A DNA stretch of 64,000 nucleotides. It comes from CAVRXT01 sp963725655. Lineage in GTDB: Bacteria > Acidobacteriota > Terriglobia > Acidiferrales > UBA7541. Below are positions 41,827-49,071 of this stretch, in pieces. The DNA is taken from positions 2,294,001 to 2,358,000 of the forward strand of contig CAVRYY010000001.1 of NCBI GenBank assembly GCA_963725655.1, given 5' to 3'. The translations under genes and the position numbers were made by a program. The notes beneath the pieces were generated by a model. That model made no database searches and had not been told where the DNA came from. It was given only the letters and a program-made list of their open reading frames with translations. Each line of letters begins with the position of its first letter. Position 1 is the stretch's first letter.

Positions 41827-42975
41827 ATGATCGTACTGGTCACAGCCATCGGGATCGGCCTCATCGCGTTCATTCTCACCGACGCGTTCGAAACCGTGGT
41901 GCTGCCCCGCCGCGTTCCCCGTTCGTTCCGGCTGGGCCGCGCTTATTTCATTGCCACGTGGGTCCCGTGGCGAGCGCTTGCCCACAAACTACGGGGCAAG
42001 CGGCGGGAATATTTTTTGAGTATCTTCGGCCCGCTCTCCGTTTTTGGCTTGCTGATTGTGTGGGCCACCGGGTTGATCTTCGGATTTGCGCTGATTGACC
42101 TGGCCATTTCCTGGGCCCGGCCGGCCCCCGATATGGCGCAGGGCTTGTGGATGAATTTGTATCTTAGCGGGACCACCTTCTTCACCCTGGGGCCCGGCGA
42201 CGTGGTCGCGCACACCATGCTGGGGCGCATCGTGATGGTGTTGGAGTCCGGCACCGGCTTTGGTTTTCTCGCGGTGGTCATCGGATACTTGCCGGTAATC
42301 TACGGCGCGTTCGCGCGGCGCGAGGTGAGTATCGTGCTCCTGGACGCCCGCGCTGGGTCGCCGCCCACCGCGGCGGAGCTTCTTCGCCGCCACTCCGGTG
42401 CGCGGGGACTGGACGCGCTCGAACTGCTGTTTCACGAATGGGAGCGCTGGTCCGCCGATCTGCTGGAAAGCCACATTTCCTATCCGGTGGTCGCCTATTT
42501 TCGTTCCCAGCACGATAACCAATCCTGGCTAGCGGCGTTGACCGCGATCCTGGACTCTTCCACCATTGTCGTCGCGGGCGTGGAAGGCGCCTGTGGGCGA
42601 CAGGCCAAGCTTACCTTTGCGATGGCGCGCCACGCAGTAGTTGACCTCACCCAGACGTTTCATGCCACCCCTCGCATGCCTTCAGTCGATCGCTTGCCGC
42701 CCGCGGATTTGGAACAACTGCGGAAATCGCTGACCGAAGTCGGATTGAATTTTCGCGCCGATGCTGCCGCGGATGCCAAAATTGCGGAGTTGCGCGCGAT
42801 GTACGAGCCATACCTCACCGCCCTTTCGATGCAATTCTTCGCCGCGCTCCCGCCATGGATACATCCTCACGAAGTTCGTGAGAATTGGCGAACCAGCGCC
42901 TGGGAGCGCATCAGCCAGGGCACCCGCTCCGCTGCCGACCGGGCCTCCGACGCCGGTGACGCGCATTCGGATTAG
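41827..42975 (+). CDS. Ion-channel-like membrane protein with TLGPGD filter
   Basis: A 382-aa protein. A first membrane helix (about 3-22), then helices at about 68-92 and 130-158 flank a pore loop with SGTTFFTLGPGDVV. TLGPGD stands where potassium channels have T-V-G-Y-G-D, so the fold is of the two-helix K-channel type with a changed filter. About 220 cytosolic residues follow, helical, with WERWSADLLESHISYPVVAYFRS in the middle; this domain is not a known RCK. The start is ATG 41827, immediately after the osmC TAA. Gating by redox state is an attractive but unproven idea given the osmC coupling. Ion selectivity is open. Confidence 0.82.
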   Translation: MIVLVTAIGIGLIAFILTDAFETVVLPRRVPRSFRLGRAYFIATWVPWRALAHKLRGKRREYFLSIFGPLSVFGLLIVWATGLIFGFALIDLAISWARPAPDMAQGLWMNLYLSGTTFFTLGPGDVVAHTMLGRIVMVLESGTGFGFLAVVIGYLPVIYGAFARREVSIVLLDARAGSPPTAAELLRRHSGARGLDALELLFHEWERWSADLLESHISYPVVAYFRSQHDNQSWLAALTAILDSSTIVVAGVEGACGRQAKLTFAMARHAVVDLTQTFHATPRMPSVDRLPPADLEQLRKSLTEVGLNFRADAAADAKIAELRAMYEPYLTALSMQFFAALPPWIHPHEVRENWRTSAWERISQGTRSAADRASDAGDAHSD

Positions 42976-43138
42976 GGCCTCCGGCATATCGGTTTCCTCT
43001 TCTTCGTGCGGTAACCAATCGCCTCTTCCCATACCGCCATTGCGGCATCCGCGCGCGCTAATAGGCCGCCGTCCATTTTGGTATTCCCGCTGCCGTTCAT
43101 CGGAAGCACCTCGCGATTTTCGTTTCTGACCGCTATGT

Positions 43139-43144
43139 TATAAT
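43139..43144 (+). promoter_or_regulatory. Candidate -10 element for ilvE
   Basis: A perfect TATAAT at 43139-43144 lies 55 nt upstream of the ilvE ATG at 43199, in an otherwise GC-rich spacer. A -35 box at the expected distance is poor (ATTTTC near 43116). The Shine-Dalgarno-like GAGGGAGA is at 43186-43193. Confidence 0.4.
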
Positions 43145-43198
43145 TCGATTCGCTGGCGGAAATCGAACCACTAGGCGATCGAGCGAGGGAGACATCTT

Positions 43199-44146
43199 AT
43201 GCCGTGGAAAACTACCGAGAAGATCTGGCACAACGGGAAACATGTGAACTGGGAAGACGCGCACATCCACGTGCTGTCGCACTGCGTCAGCTATGCTTCC
43301 GCCGTGTTTGAGGGCATTCGGTGCTACAAGACCGACCAAGGTCCCGCGATATTTCGTCTCCGCGAGCACATGCAGCGTCTTTTGAATTCCGGGCACATCT
43401 ATCGCATCGACGCCGGATACTCGGTGGACGATCTGGCCAGCGCGGCGGTCGAGTTGGTGCGCGTGAACGGTCTGGACTCCTGTTACATCCGCCCGGTGGT
43501 TCTGCGCGGTTACGGCGCTGCTGGCGTGGATCCAGACGGCTGCCCGATCGAGGTCTACATGGCCTGCTGGGAATGGGGCAAGTACCTCGGAGAAGAAGCG
43601 CTGCGCACCGGAGTGGACGTTTGCGTGAGTTCCTGGACCCGTCCGGCGCCAAACACCCTGCCGCAGATGGCCAAGGCCGCGGCCAACTACATGAACTCGC
43701 AATTGATCCGCATGGAAGCCCGGGTAAACGGCTACGTGGAAGGAATCGCGCTGGACGTACATGGTTATGTCAGCGAAGGATCGGGTGAGAACATTTTCCT
43801 GGTGATGGACGGAACGGTGATCACCCCGCTGCTTTCCAATTCGGCGCTGCCGGGCATCACCCGCAGCACTATCGTCACGCTGTGCCGCGATTTGGGCATT
43901 CCCGTCTCCGAGCAGCAGATTCCCCGCGAAATGCTGTACCTCGCGCAGGAAGTCTTCTTCGTGGGCACCGCCGCGGAAGTTACTCCGATTCGCTCGGTCG
44001 ATCGCATCAAGATCGGCGCCGGCACTCGCGGCCCCATCACCCATCAGCTCCAGGATGAGTTCTTCGCTTACACCGAGGGCCGCAAGCCCGATATTCACGG
44101 GTGGCTGAGCCCGGTGCCCGTAACCGCCAACGCGGCAGGCCGGTAA
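43199..44146 (+). CDS. ilvE: Branched-chain amino acid aminotransferase
   Basis: Class IV PLP aminotransferase for the last step of valine, leucine and isoleucine synthesis. The 315 aa show VSYASAVFEGIRCYKT near 30-44, RPVVLRGYG, the Schiff-base K159 in PQMAKAAANYMNSQL, and the signature VSEGSGENIFLVMDG, whose Glu binds the pyridine nitrogen. EVFFVGTAAEVTPI near the C-terminus is the branched-chain type. ATG 43199 begins MPWKTTEKIWHNGKHVNWED, the family N-terminus. It has its own promoter-like TATAAT upstream, and the aquaporin gene follows about 60 nt downstream. Confidence 0.94.
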   Translation: MPWKTTEKIWHNGKHVNWEDAHIHVLSHCVSYASAVFEGIRCYKTDQGPAIFRLREHMQRLLNSGHIYRIDAGYSVDDLASAAVELVRVNGLDSCYIRPVVLRGYGAAGVDPDGCPIEVYMACWEWGKYLGEEALRTGVDVCVSSWTRPAPNTLPQMAKAAANYMNSQLIRMEARVNGYVEGIALDVHGYVSEGSGENIFLVMDGTVITPLLSNSALPGITRSTIVTLCRDLGIPVSEQQIPREMLYLAQEVFFVGTAAEVTPIRSVDRIKIGAGTRGPITHQLQDEFFAYTEGRKPDIHGWLSPVPVTANAAGR

Positions 44147-44207
44147 GACACTTATCGCCTTTCCCATGCGGATTCAGTAGAATCGCGCGCGAGTAGGGGA
44201 TGCGCCG

Positions 44208-44954
44208 GTGTTGCCGGTGCCTTTTCGCATTACGGAGCCGGTGTTCCGCTCGGGGGGCCAGTTGTACACCATAGCGCAAAAGTTGACCGCGGAGTTTGTC
44301 GGCACTTTTGCGTTCGTCCTGATCGGCTCCGGTTCAGTGTGCGCCGACGAATTTCTTCGCGCCGCGGGGCAACCCTCGATCGGACCTCTGGGCATCGCTC
44401 TCGCGTACGGCCTGACTTACGCGATTATGGCCTCCGTGCTCGGCCACATTTCCGGCGGTCACTTTAATCCAGCGGTTACCCTCGGGTATTGGGCCACCAA
44501 GCGGCAGGGATCGTTCTCATCGCTGGCGTACGTTGTCGTCCAGCTGCTGGGCGGGATCGTCGCCGCGTTCTTGCTGAAATGGACCGTCCCCGAAGCCATT
44601 TGGCGGCCGGTAGCGATGGGCACCCCAGACTTAGCAGCGGACCTCATGCGAGGGCCCGGGATGTGGCTCGAGGGCACACTGACCTTTCTGCTGGTCTTTG
44701 TGATCTTCGCCGCCAGCGTCGATCCCAAGGGGGCATTCCGGACGATTGCTGGCTTTGGCGCCGGATTGACCATCACCGTGGCCATGTTGCTGGATGCGCC
44801 GTTCACCGGCGCGGCTTTAAATCCGGCTCGCGTGTTGGGGCCGGCCATGGCCTCCCACCATTGGACGAACCACGGCGTCTACTGGGTCGCGCCCATGCTG
44901 GGCGGCCTGTTTGCCGCCTTCGCCTACGAGACGATTCTTCTGAAAGACGCATAG
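44208..44954 (+). CDS. Aquaporin/MIP family channel
   Basis: A 248-aa membrane protein with six membrane helices and two half-helices. Both NPA signatures are seen: GHFNPAVTLGYW near residue 85 and ALNPARVLGPA near 205. The family start motif LTAEFVGTFAFVLIGSGSV is near residue 27. The narrow-pore residues look water-type rather than glycerol-type, but that is uncertain. The start is a TTG at 44208; the first 20 residues are not conserved, and a later start nearer to residue 20 is possible. It lies about 60 nt after ilvE. Confidence 0.9.
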   Translation: MLPVPFRITEPVFRSGGQLYTIAQKLTAEFVGTFAFVLIGSGSVCADEFLRAAGQPSIGPLGIALAYGLTYAIMASVLGHISGGHFNPAVTLGYWATKRQGSFSSLAYVVVQLLGGIVAAFLLKWTVPEAIWRPVAMGTPDLAADLMRGPGMWLEGTLTFLLVFVIFAASVDPKGAFRTIAGFGAGLTITVAMLLDAPFTGAALNPARVLGPAMASHHWTNHGVYWVAPMLGGLFAAFAYETILLKDA

Positions 44955-45150
44955 CCCGCCCTTCCTAAAAGGAGGCGTGATCCGGGTCCCTAAGAGCCGC
45001 CTAAACCTGCGTTTCGGTCCGTAGAACTCCCTAATCAATGCGTGGTTGGGGGTATCACTCAAGACAAGCCTGTGGCTGGGAGGTTTTGCGCCCATTTTAG
45101 CCACGTGCTACGGTGGCTTCAGCACCAATCCAACCTAGGATCCTGACTCG

Positions 45151-46299
45151 ATGGCCGTAAACATTGATGATCTTCTGCGACGCGCGGTGCAGTGCAAGGC
45201 GTCGGATCTTCACATTAAGGTTGGAAATCATCCCTATTTGCGCGTCGATGGGCTCCTCCATCCGCTGAGCGACGTTCCCCGGATTACCCCGGAAGAGATG
45301 CTGGCGATGGCCTTTAGCATGATGACCAATCGCCAAAAGCAGAAATTCAAAGAGTCCGCGGAATTGGACATGGCTTACGGCGTCGCCGGCTTGGGGCGTT
45401 TCCGGGTAAACGTCTTCCAGCAGCGCGGCAACGTAGGACTGGTGTTGCGCGTAATTCCCACCAAGATTCGGACCATTGAAGAACTCGAGCTGCCCAAGGT
45501 AATCGCCGACGTTTGCGAAGAGCAGCGCGGCATGATTTTGGTCACCGGCACCACCGGATCGGGTAAGTCCACCACCCTGGCCGCGATGATCGATCGCATC
45601 AATTCCATCCGCGCCGAGCACATCATCACTATCGAAGATCCGATCGAATATTTGCATCGCGACAAGAAAGGCTTCATCAACCAGCGCGAAGTGGAAGTCG
45701 ATACCGCGAGTTTTGCTACCGCGCTCCGTGCCGGGCTGCGCCAGGATCCGGACGTGGTTCTCGTAGGCGAAATGCGCGACCTCGAGACGATCCAGACCGC
45801 GTTGCTAGCCGCCGAGACCGGCCACCTGGTGCTCTCGACCCTGCACACTATCGACGCCACCGAGACCATTCAGCGCATCATTGCCGTCTTCCCTCCTCCC
45901 GAGCAAAAGCAGATTCGCTTGCAGATGGCCGCCACTTTGAAAGCAGTAGTCAGCCAGCGCCTGGTTCGCCGCGCCGACGGTGTAGGCCGCGTGCCCGCGG
46001 TAGAAGTAATGATCGCCACCGGCTACATCCGCGATTGCATCATCAACCCCGACAAAACAAGATTGATCCGCGACGCCATCGCCGCAGGCACCAGCCAATA
46101 CGGCATGCAGACCTTCGATCAGTCCCTATACGAACTGTACAGCCGCAGCCTGATCACCTTCGAAGAAGCCCTGGCGCGCGCCTCCAATCCCGACGAATTC
46201 CGTCTCCGCGTCCAAGGCGTCCGCTCCTCCGCCGATTCCGCCCGCGAAGACATGGAACGCGCCATCAACGAATTCGACCGCCTAGAACACAAGGCCTAG
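45151..46299 (+). CDS. pilT: Type IV pilus retraction ATPase PilT
   Basis: Hexameric ATPase that depolymerises the type IV pilus and powers twitching. The 382 aa have the N-terminal PAS-like domain with CKASDLHIKVG, Walker A GTTGSGKST (133-141), the Asp box ITIEDPIEYLH, Walker B LVGEMRDLETIQ and the His box LVLSTLHTIDATETIQRII. The PilT-type block ALRAGLRQDPDVVLVGEMRD is complete, and a C-terminal AIRAG-like block (RDAIAAGTSQYGMQTFD) marks PilT over PilB. The tail past residue 350 is longer than usual and acidic. No other pilus genes are in the window, and the RAYT island lies right downstream. Confidence 0.94.
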   Translation: MAVNIDDLLRRAVQCKASDLHIKVGNHPYLRVDGLLHPLSDVPRITPEEMLAMAFSMMTNRQKQKFKESAELDMAYGVAGLGRFRVNVFQQRGNVGLVLRVIPTKIRTIEELELPKVIADVCEEQRGMILVTGTTGSGKSTTLAAMIDRINSIRAEHIITIEDPIEYLHRDKKGFINQREVEVDTASFATALRAGLRQDPDVVLVGEMRDLETIQTALLAAETGHLVLSTLHTIDATETIQRIIAVFPPPEQKQIRLQMAATLKAVVSQRLVRRADGVGRVPAVEVMIATGYIRDCIINPDKTRLIRDAIAAGTSQYGMQTFDQSLYELYSRSLITFEEALARASNPDEFRLRVQGVRSSADSAREDMERAINEFDRLEHKA

Positions 46300-46377
46300 C
46301 GCAAGTCAGCAACCCAACCGTTGTCCTAGTTTTTCACTTCGATCGTCCCGCACATCCGGTCCCAATTCCCAACGGAT

Positions 46378-46600
46378 CCGTAGCCCCGGCAATCGTGTCG
46401 TAAAACATCCGATCGTCAAATCTCCCAAACCAAAAATGCAACCACCACCGCCAACCCCAAACCAGTCCGTAGCCCGACAATCGTGTCGGAAAACATCCAA
46501 TCCCCAGGTCTCCCAAACCAAAAATGCAACCACACCGCCAACCTCAAACTGCTTCGTGGCACCCGGACTCCTGTCGGAAGAACAGCCTAGATCCAAAATC
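46378..46600 (+). repeat. Tandem 89-nt repeats with REP-like hairpins, left side of the RAYT gene
   Basis: Two nearly identical 89-nt units begin at 46378 and 46467 (CCGTAGCCC-GRCAATCGTGTCG, then AAAACATCC and TCTCCCAAACCAAAAATGCA). A third, diverged partial unit starts near 46553. Each carries a small stem, best seen as CCGACA-ATCG-TGTCGG at 46474-46489. They fill the space between pilT and the transposase stop at 46604. Together with the inverted copies at 47327-47421 they bracket the transposase. Confidence 0.75.
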
Positions 46601-46603
46601 GCC

Positions 46604-47245
46604 TTAGGCGCCACCACCCCCCCGCGCCTTTACCCACTGCGAAAAGCGTAACGTCCGCCTGGCCCTCCGCGCTCGCGCTCGACCATCGCCAATCTCCCGC
46701 CCTAACGCGAACCCCGCCGCCACAGGATTATTTTCGATGTACCGGCAGATTCGCTGGAACTCGTGCGTATTCCTCACCCAATGGTCGTACGACTCGGGTT
46801 GCCGAAAGTGTTTGTTGATGCGGCCAAAAATTTGATTGCAATGGCGCGCGCTGACGCCTTTAATTCCCGCCATCACCCGAGCTACCGGCACAACCGGCGT
46901 GATCAACATATGCACGTGATTTGGCATCACCACATACGAGTGGAGCTGATAATGTCCGAGCCTTGAAGCTCCGTGGGTTAACGTATCAACAACGCATTTA
47001 GCCACCCGCGAGTCGCGCAGCCACGTCGGCCCAATCGCCGCCCCATCGATCACTCGATCCAACATCACGAACTTCTTACCCGCACTAATTTTCAAACCAC
47101 TGGCCTGCTGCATGGCGACGGATTTGTGCAGATCTTTGGGTAAAGAGCCAGCCAGATGCCAGGTGAGGAATATAGCGGCGCCGTCAGGATGCCAATGAGG
47201 AAGGTTTCGCTTATAGAAGGTCACGGACTGATCCCTACGCGGCAA
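46604..47245 (-). CDS. REP-associated tyrosine transposase (RAYT, Y1/IS200-like)
   Basis: A 213-aa HUH single-strand transposase of the TnpA_REP group, which moves or amplifies REP palindromes rather than its own IS ends. The metal-binding HUH motif is H110-V-H112 in VVMPNHVHMLITP, after the conserved LHSY. The catalytic Tyr is probably Y153 in QPESYDHWVRNTHEF, followed by RYIENNPVAAGFA, a RAYT hallmark. The N-terminus FLTWHLAGSLP also fits. The start is TTG 47245. REP-like palindromes lie on both sides in opposite orientations, which is the usual RAYT layout. No terminal ends of a classical IS were found. Confidence 0.9.
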   Translation of the reverse strand: MPRRDQSVTFYKRNLPHWHPDGAAIFLTWHLAGSLPKDLHKSVAMQQASGLKISAGKKFVMLDRVIDGAAIGPTWLRDSRVAKCVVDTLTHGASRLGHYQLHSYVVMPNHVHMLITPVVPVARVMAGIKGVSARHCNQIFGRINKHFRQPESYDHWVRNTHEFQRICRYIENNPVAAGFALGREIGDGRARARRARRTLRFSQWVKARGGGGA

Positions 47246-47730
47246 GTGTCGCGGATATGCCGGTGCGATTTCTATACGTCTAAGTACGTTGCCGTTGATG
47301 TTTTTTCGCGTACTTCCGCCGCATATCCGGCACGACTGTCGGAGCCTTTGTGATGAGTCGGTGGGTGCGTTTTTTGTTTTGGGAGACTTGCGGATCCGAG
47401 TTTTTCCGACACGATTGTCGGGGCTACGGACACTTTCCCAGTGTGCGCGCGATGGCGTTCGGGACGCTCGAGTATCGCTTGCCTTTGAAGCGAGTCGCGT
47501 TTGCGGGGCCTCGTCTTTCCGCCACGAGTGTCCGCGCTACGACGTCAAATACAATTGCAACGACAGCAGCGGCAACCGCAATCGCGCAACGAAAACTGCG
47601 TCCGGGCGAGCAACAAGAAGCCGGCCGCACCGCCTACACCAGTGCAGCAACTTCTACGGCAGCATCGCAGTAACAGAAGTCGCTGCCCCTAGCGCTTGAT
47701 TCGCCGGGCTGCTCCTTCTATCCTTCTTGG
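47246..47730. other. 485-nt spacer between the RAYT gene and recX
   Basis: No gene is evident. It holds inverted REP-like copies (47327-47342 and 47376-47428) and a degenerate one near 47517-47542 (TTTCCGCCACGAGTGTCCGCGCTACG). The last 100 nt before recX are rich in CA and GC runs without a clear promoter. Confidence 0.5.
47327..47428 (-). repeat. Inverted REP-like palindromes, right side of the RAYT gene
   Basis: Two hairpins, CCGGCA-CGAC-TGTCGG (47327-47342) and CCGACA-CGAT-TGTCGG (47406-47421), read in the orientation opposite to the tandem copies at 46378-46600. The reverse complement of 47376-47428 aligns with those units, including GTAGCCCCGACAATCGTGTC and TCTCCCAAA. So the RAYT gene is flanked by the same element in inverted order. 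Confidence 0.7.
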
Positions 47731-48258
47731 GTGTTCGCCGCCCGACGCCAACTCTCCACCGAAAACGAACTGTACGTTGCCGCAGTAAATGCGCTGGCGC
47801 GCCGCGCCCATTCGGTGCACGAAATGAAGACCTTGCTCGCTCGCCGCACCGAAGACGAAAAACTAATCCGCGCGGTGGTGGACAAGCTCAAAGACCACCG
47901 CTACCTGGACGATGCGCGCTATGCCCTGGAATTTACCCGCAGCCGGGTGCGCACGCGCCGCCAGGGCCGCTTCCGCATCGCCCGCGAGCTGCGCACCCGC
48001 GGCGTTCCCGACGCGCCCATCGAGGCTGCCCTCGAGGTTGTCTTTGCAGAGACCGACGAGTCTGCCTTGGTGCGCGCCAAGCTCCAGCGCATGGCTAAAT
48101 CGCGAGGCCCGCTCGATGCGCGCAAAATTGCCTCCATTTACCGCAGCCTGCTGCGAGCCGGCTTTGGCGGCGACGTGATCCAGAAAGAGATTCGCGCCTT
48201 GGGCGCCGCGGATGTTGAGTCCGACCCAGAGCCGGCCGGGAATTCCGATCCCGCTTAG
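47731..48258 (+). CDS. recX: Regulatory protein RecX
   Basis: Inhibitor of RecA filaments. The 175-aa protein is made of three-helix repeats typical of RecX: ALARRAHSVHEMKTLLARRT at residues 20-39 is the first, KLKDHRYLDDARYALEFTRSR the second with the core signature, and GRFRIARELRTRGVPDAPIEAAL the third. The start is GTG 47731. recA is not in the window; it may have been displaced by, or lies beyond, the RAYT island. In many bacteria recA, recX and alaS are neighbours, and here recX is followed by alaS with one small gene between. Confidence 0.9.
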   Translation: MFAARRQLSTENELYVAAVNALARRAHSVHEMKTLLARRTEDEKLIRAVVDKLKDHRYLDDARYALEFTRSRVRTRRQGRFRIARELRTRGVPDAPIEAALEVVFAETDESALVRAKLQRMAKSRGPLDARKIASIYRSLLRAGFGGDVIQKEIRALGAADVESDPEPAGNSDPA

Positions 48259-48372
48259 CGGTCCCAAAGAAACTCTTGCGCTGACGCTCCGTACTACCCC
48301 GCATACACCGAAGTAGTTCCTTCCAACTACGCCCGCAGAGTGCTACGGTCAAACCGAAAGCGAGGTACTCCG

Positions 48373-49071
48373 ATGCAAGAGCAAACTTCTCTCTCCGCCG
48401 GCGCGGACGCGATAAGCCAGGCGGAACTCATAAATCTCCCCGCTCGCCACGCCGGTAAATGCCGCGTCTGCCACCACCGCGATCGTCTCGCCATCGAGCG
48501 CCGATTCCTGAAATGGGACAAGCCCGGCCATATCGCTCGCGATCACGGGATCAAGAACCGCGCCAGCATCTACCGCCACGCACACGCGGCCAACCTCTTC
48601 GCGCGTCGCCAACGCCGCGCCATCTCCGCGTACAAAGCCGCACTGAAACAGTTCGAGATCGGACAAGGACCGCGTGAGGCCCTGACGTTCGCGGAGCAGC
48701 GCATCGAGATCGCTATCCGCCAACACCTCGCTGGATCCGCCTTTGCCATGCGGGACTGGGTCCGCCAAGCCATGTTCCACACCCATCGTCGCTCCGCGTC
48801 CGCGGGAGGCGCTGCCACCCAGCTATCGCCAAGTACCAATAAACCTAAATCGCAACACTGCCAGCAAGACGCGTGGATCTCTCTGATTCCAAAGGCCGGA
48901 AAGTTCCTGAATACAGGCGATTTTTCAAAACACATTTTGCCGCCATCGGCTTCTTTATCCGGTCTCTCCTCCGGCCTCCCCTTTCTTTCTTCGCCGTCCC
49001 TCTGCGATAATATGAATCGATTCGTGCGACCGGAACCCAACGCCAAACGGATAACCACAAACCCACGATGA
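48373..49071 (+). CDS. Unknown protein with CxxC knuckle and helix-turn-helix-like N-terminus
   Basis: From ATG 48373 (GAGG about 8 nt upstream) the protein is 232 aa. Residues about 25-80 read AGKCRVCHHRDRLAIERRFL followed by HIARDHGIKNRASIYRHAHAANLF. This CxxC-HRDR-x-x-IE plus short helix-turn-helix is seen in small DNA-binding proteins and terminase-small-subunit-like families. Two Cys plus nearby His could bind zinc. The middle is helical and basic. The last 90 residues look like translated non-coding DNA, low in order, yet no stop appears until one overlapping the alaS start (ATGA, 49068-49071). A regulator or mobile-element relic is possible; function unknown. Confidence 0.6.
   Translation: MQEQTSLSAGADAISQAELINLPARHAGKCRVCHHRDRLAIERRFLKWDKPGHIARDHGIKNRASIYRHAHAANLFARRQRRAISAYKAALKQFEIGQGPREALTFAEQRIEIAIRQHLAGSAFAMRDWVRQAMFHTHRRSASAGGAATQLSPSTNKPKSQHCQQDAWISLIPKAGKFLNTGDFSKHILPPSASLSGLSSGLPFLSSPSLCDNMNRFVRPEPNAKRITTNPR
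49006..49011 (+). promoter_or_regulatory. Candidate -10 element for alaS
   Basis: GATAAT at 49006-49011 lies 57 nt before the alaS ATG, after a pyrimidine-rich tract (TTCTTTCTTCGCC) that offers only a weak -35. It falls inside the open frame of the upstream gene, supporting the view that the end of that frame is not really coding. Confidence 0.3.

Noticed and set aside
45050..45150. Sigma-54 promoter before pilT (TGGC near 45072, TTGC near 45085)
   Set aside because: The spacing between GG and GC is 12 rather than 10, so the fit is poor.
46378..46600. CRISPR array
   Set aside because: The 89-nt units are full-length tandem repeats with no variable spacers and no cas genes; they match the RAYT-linked palindromes.
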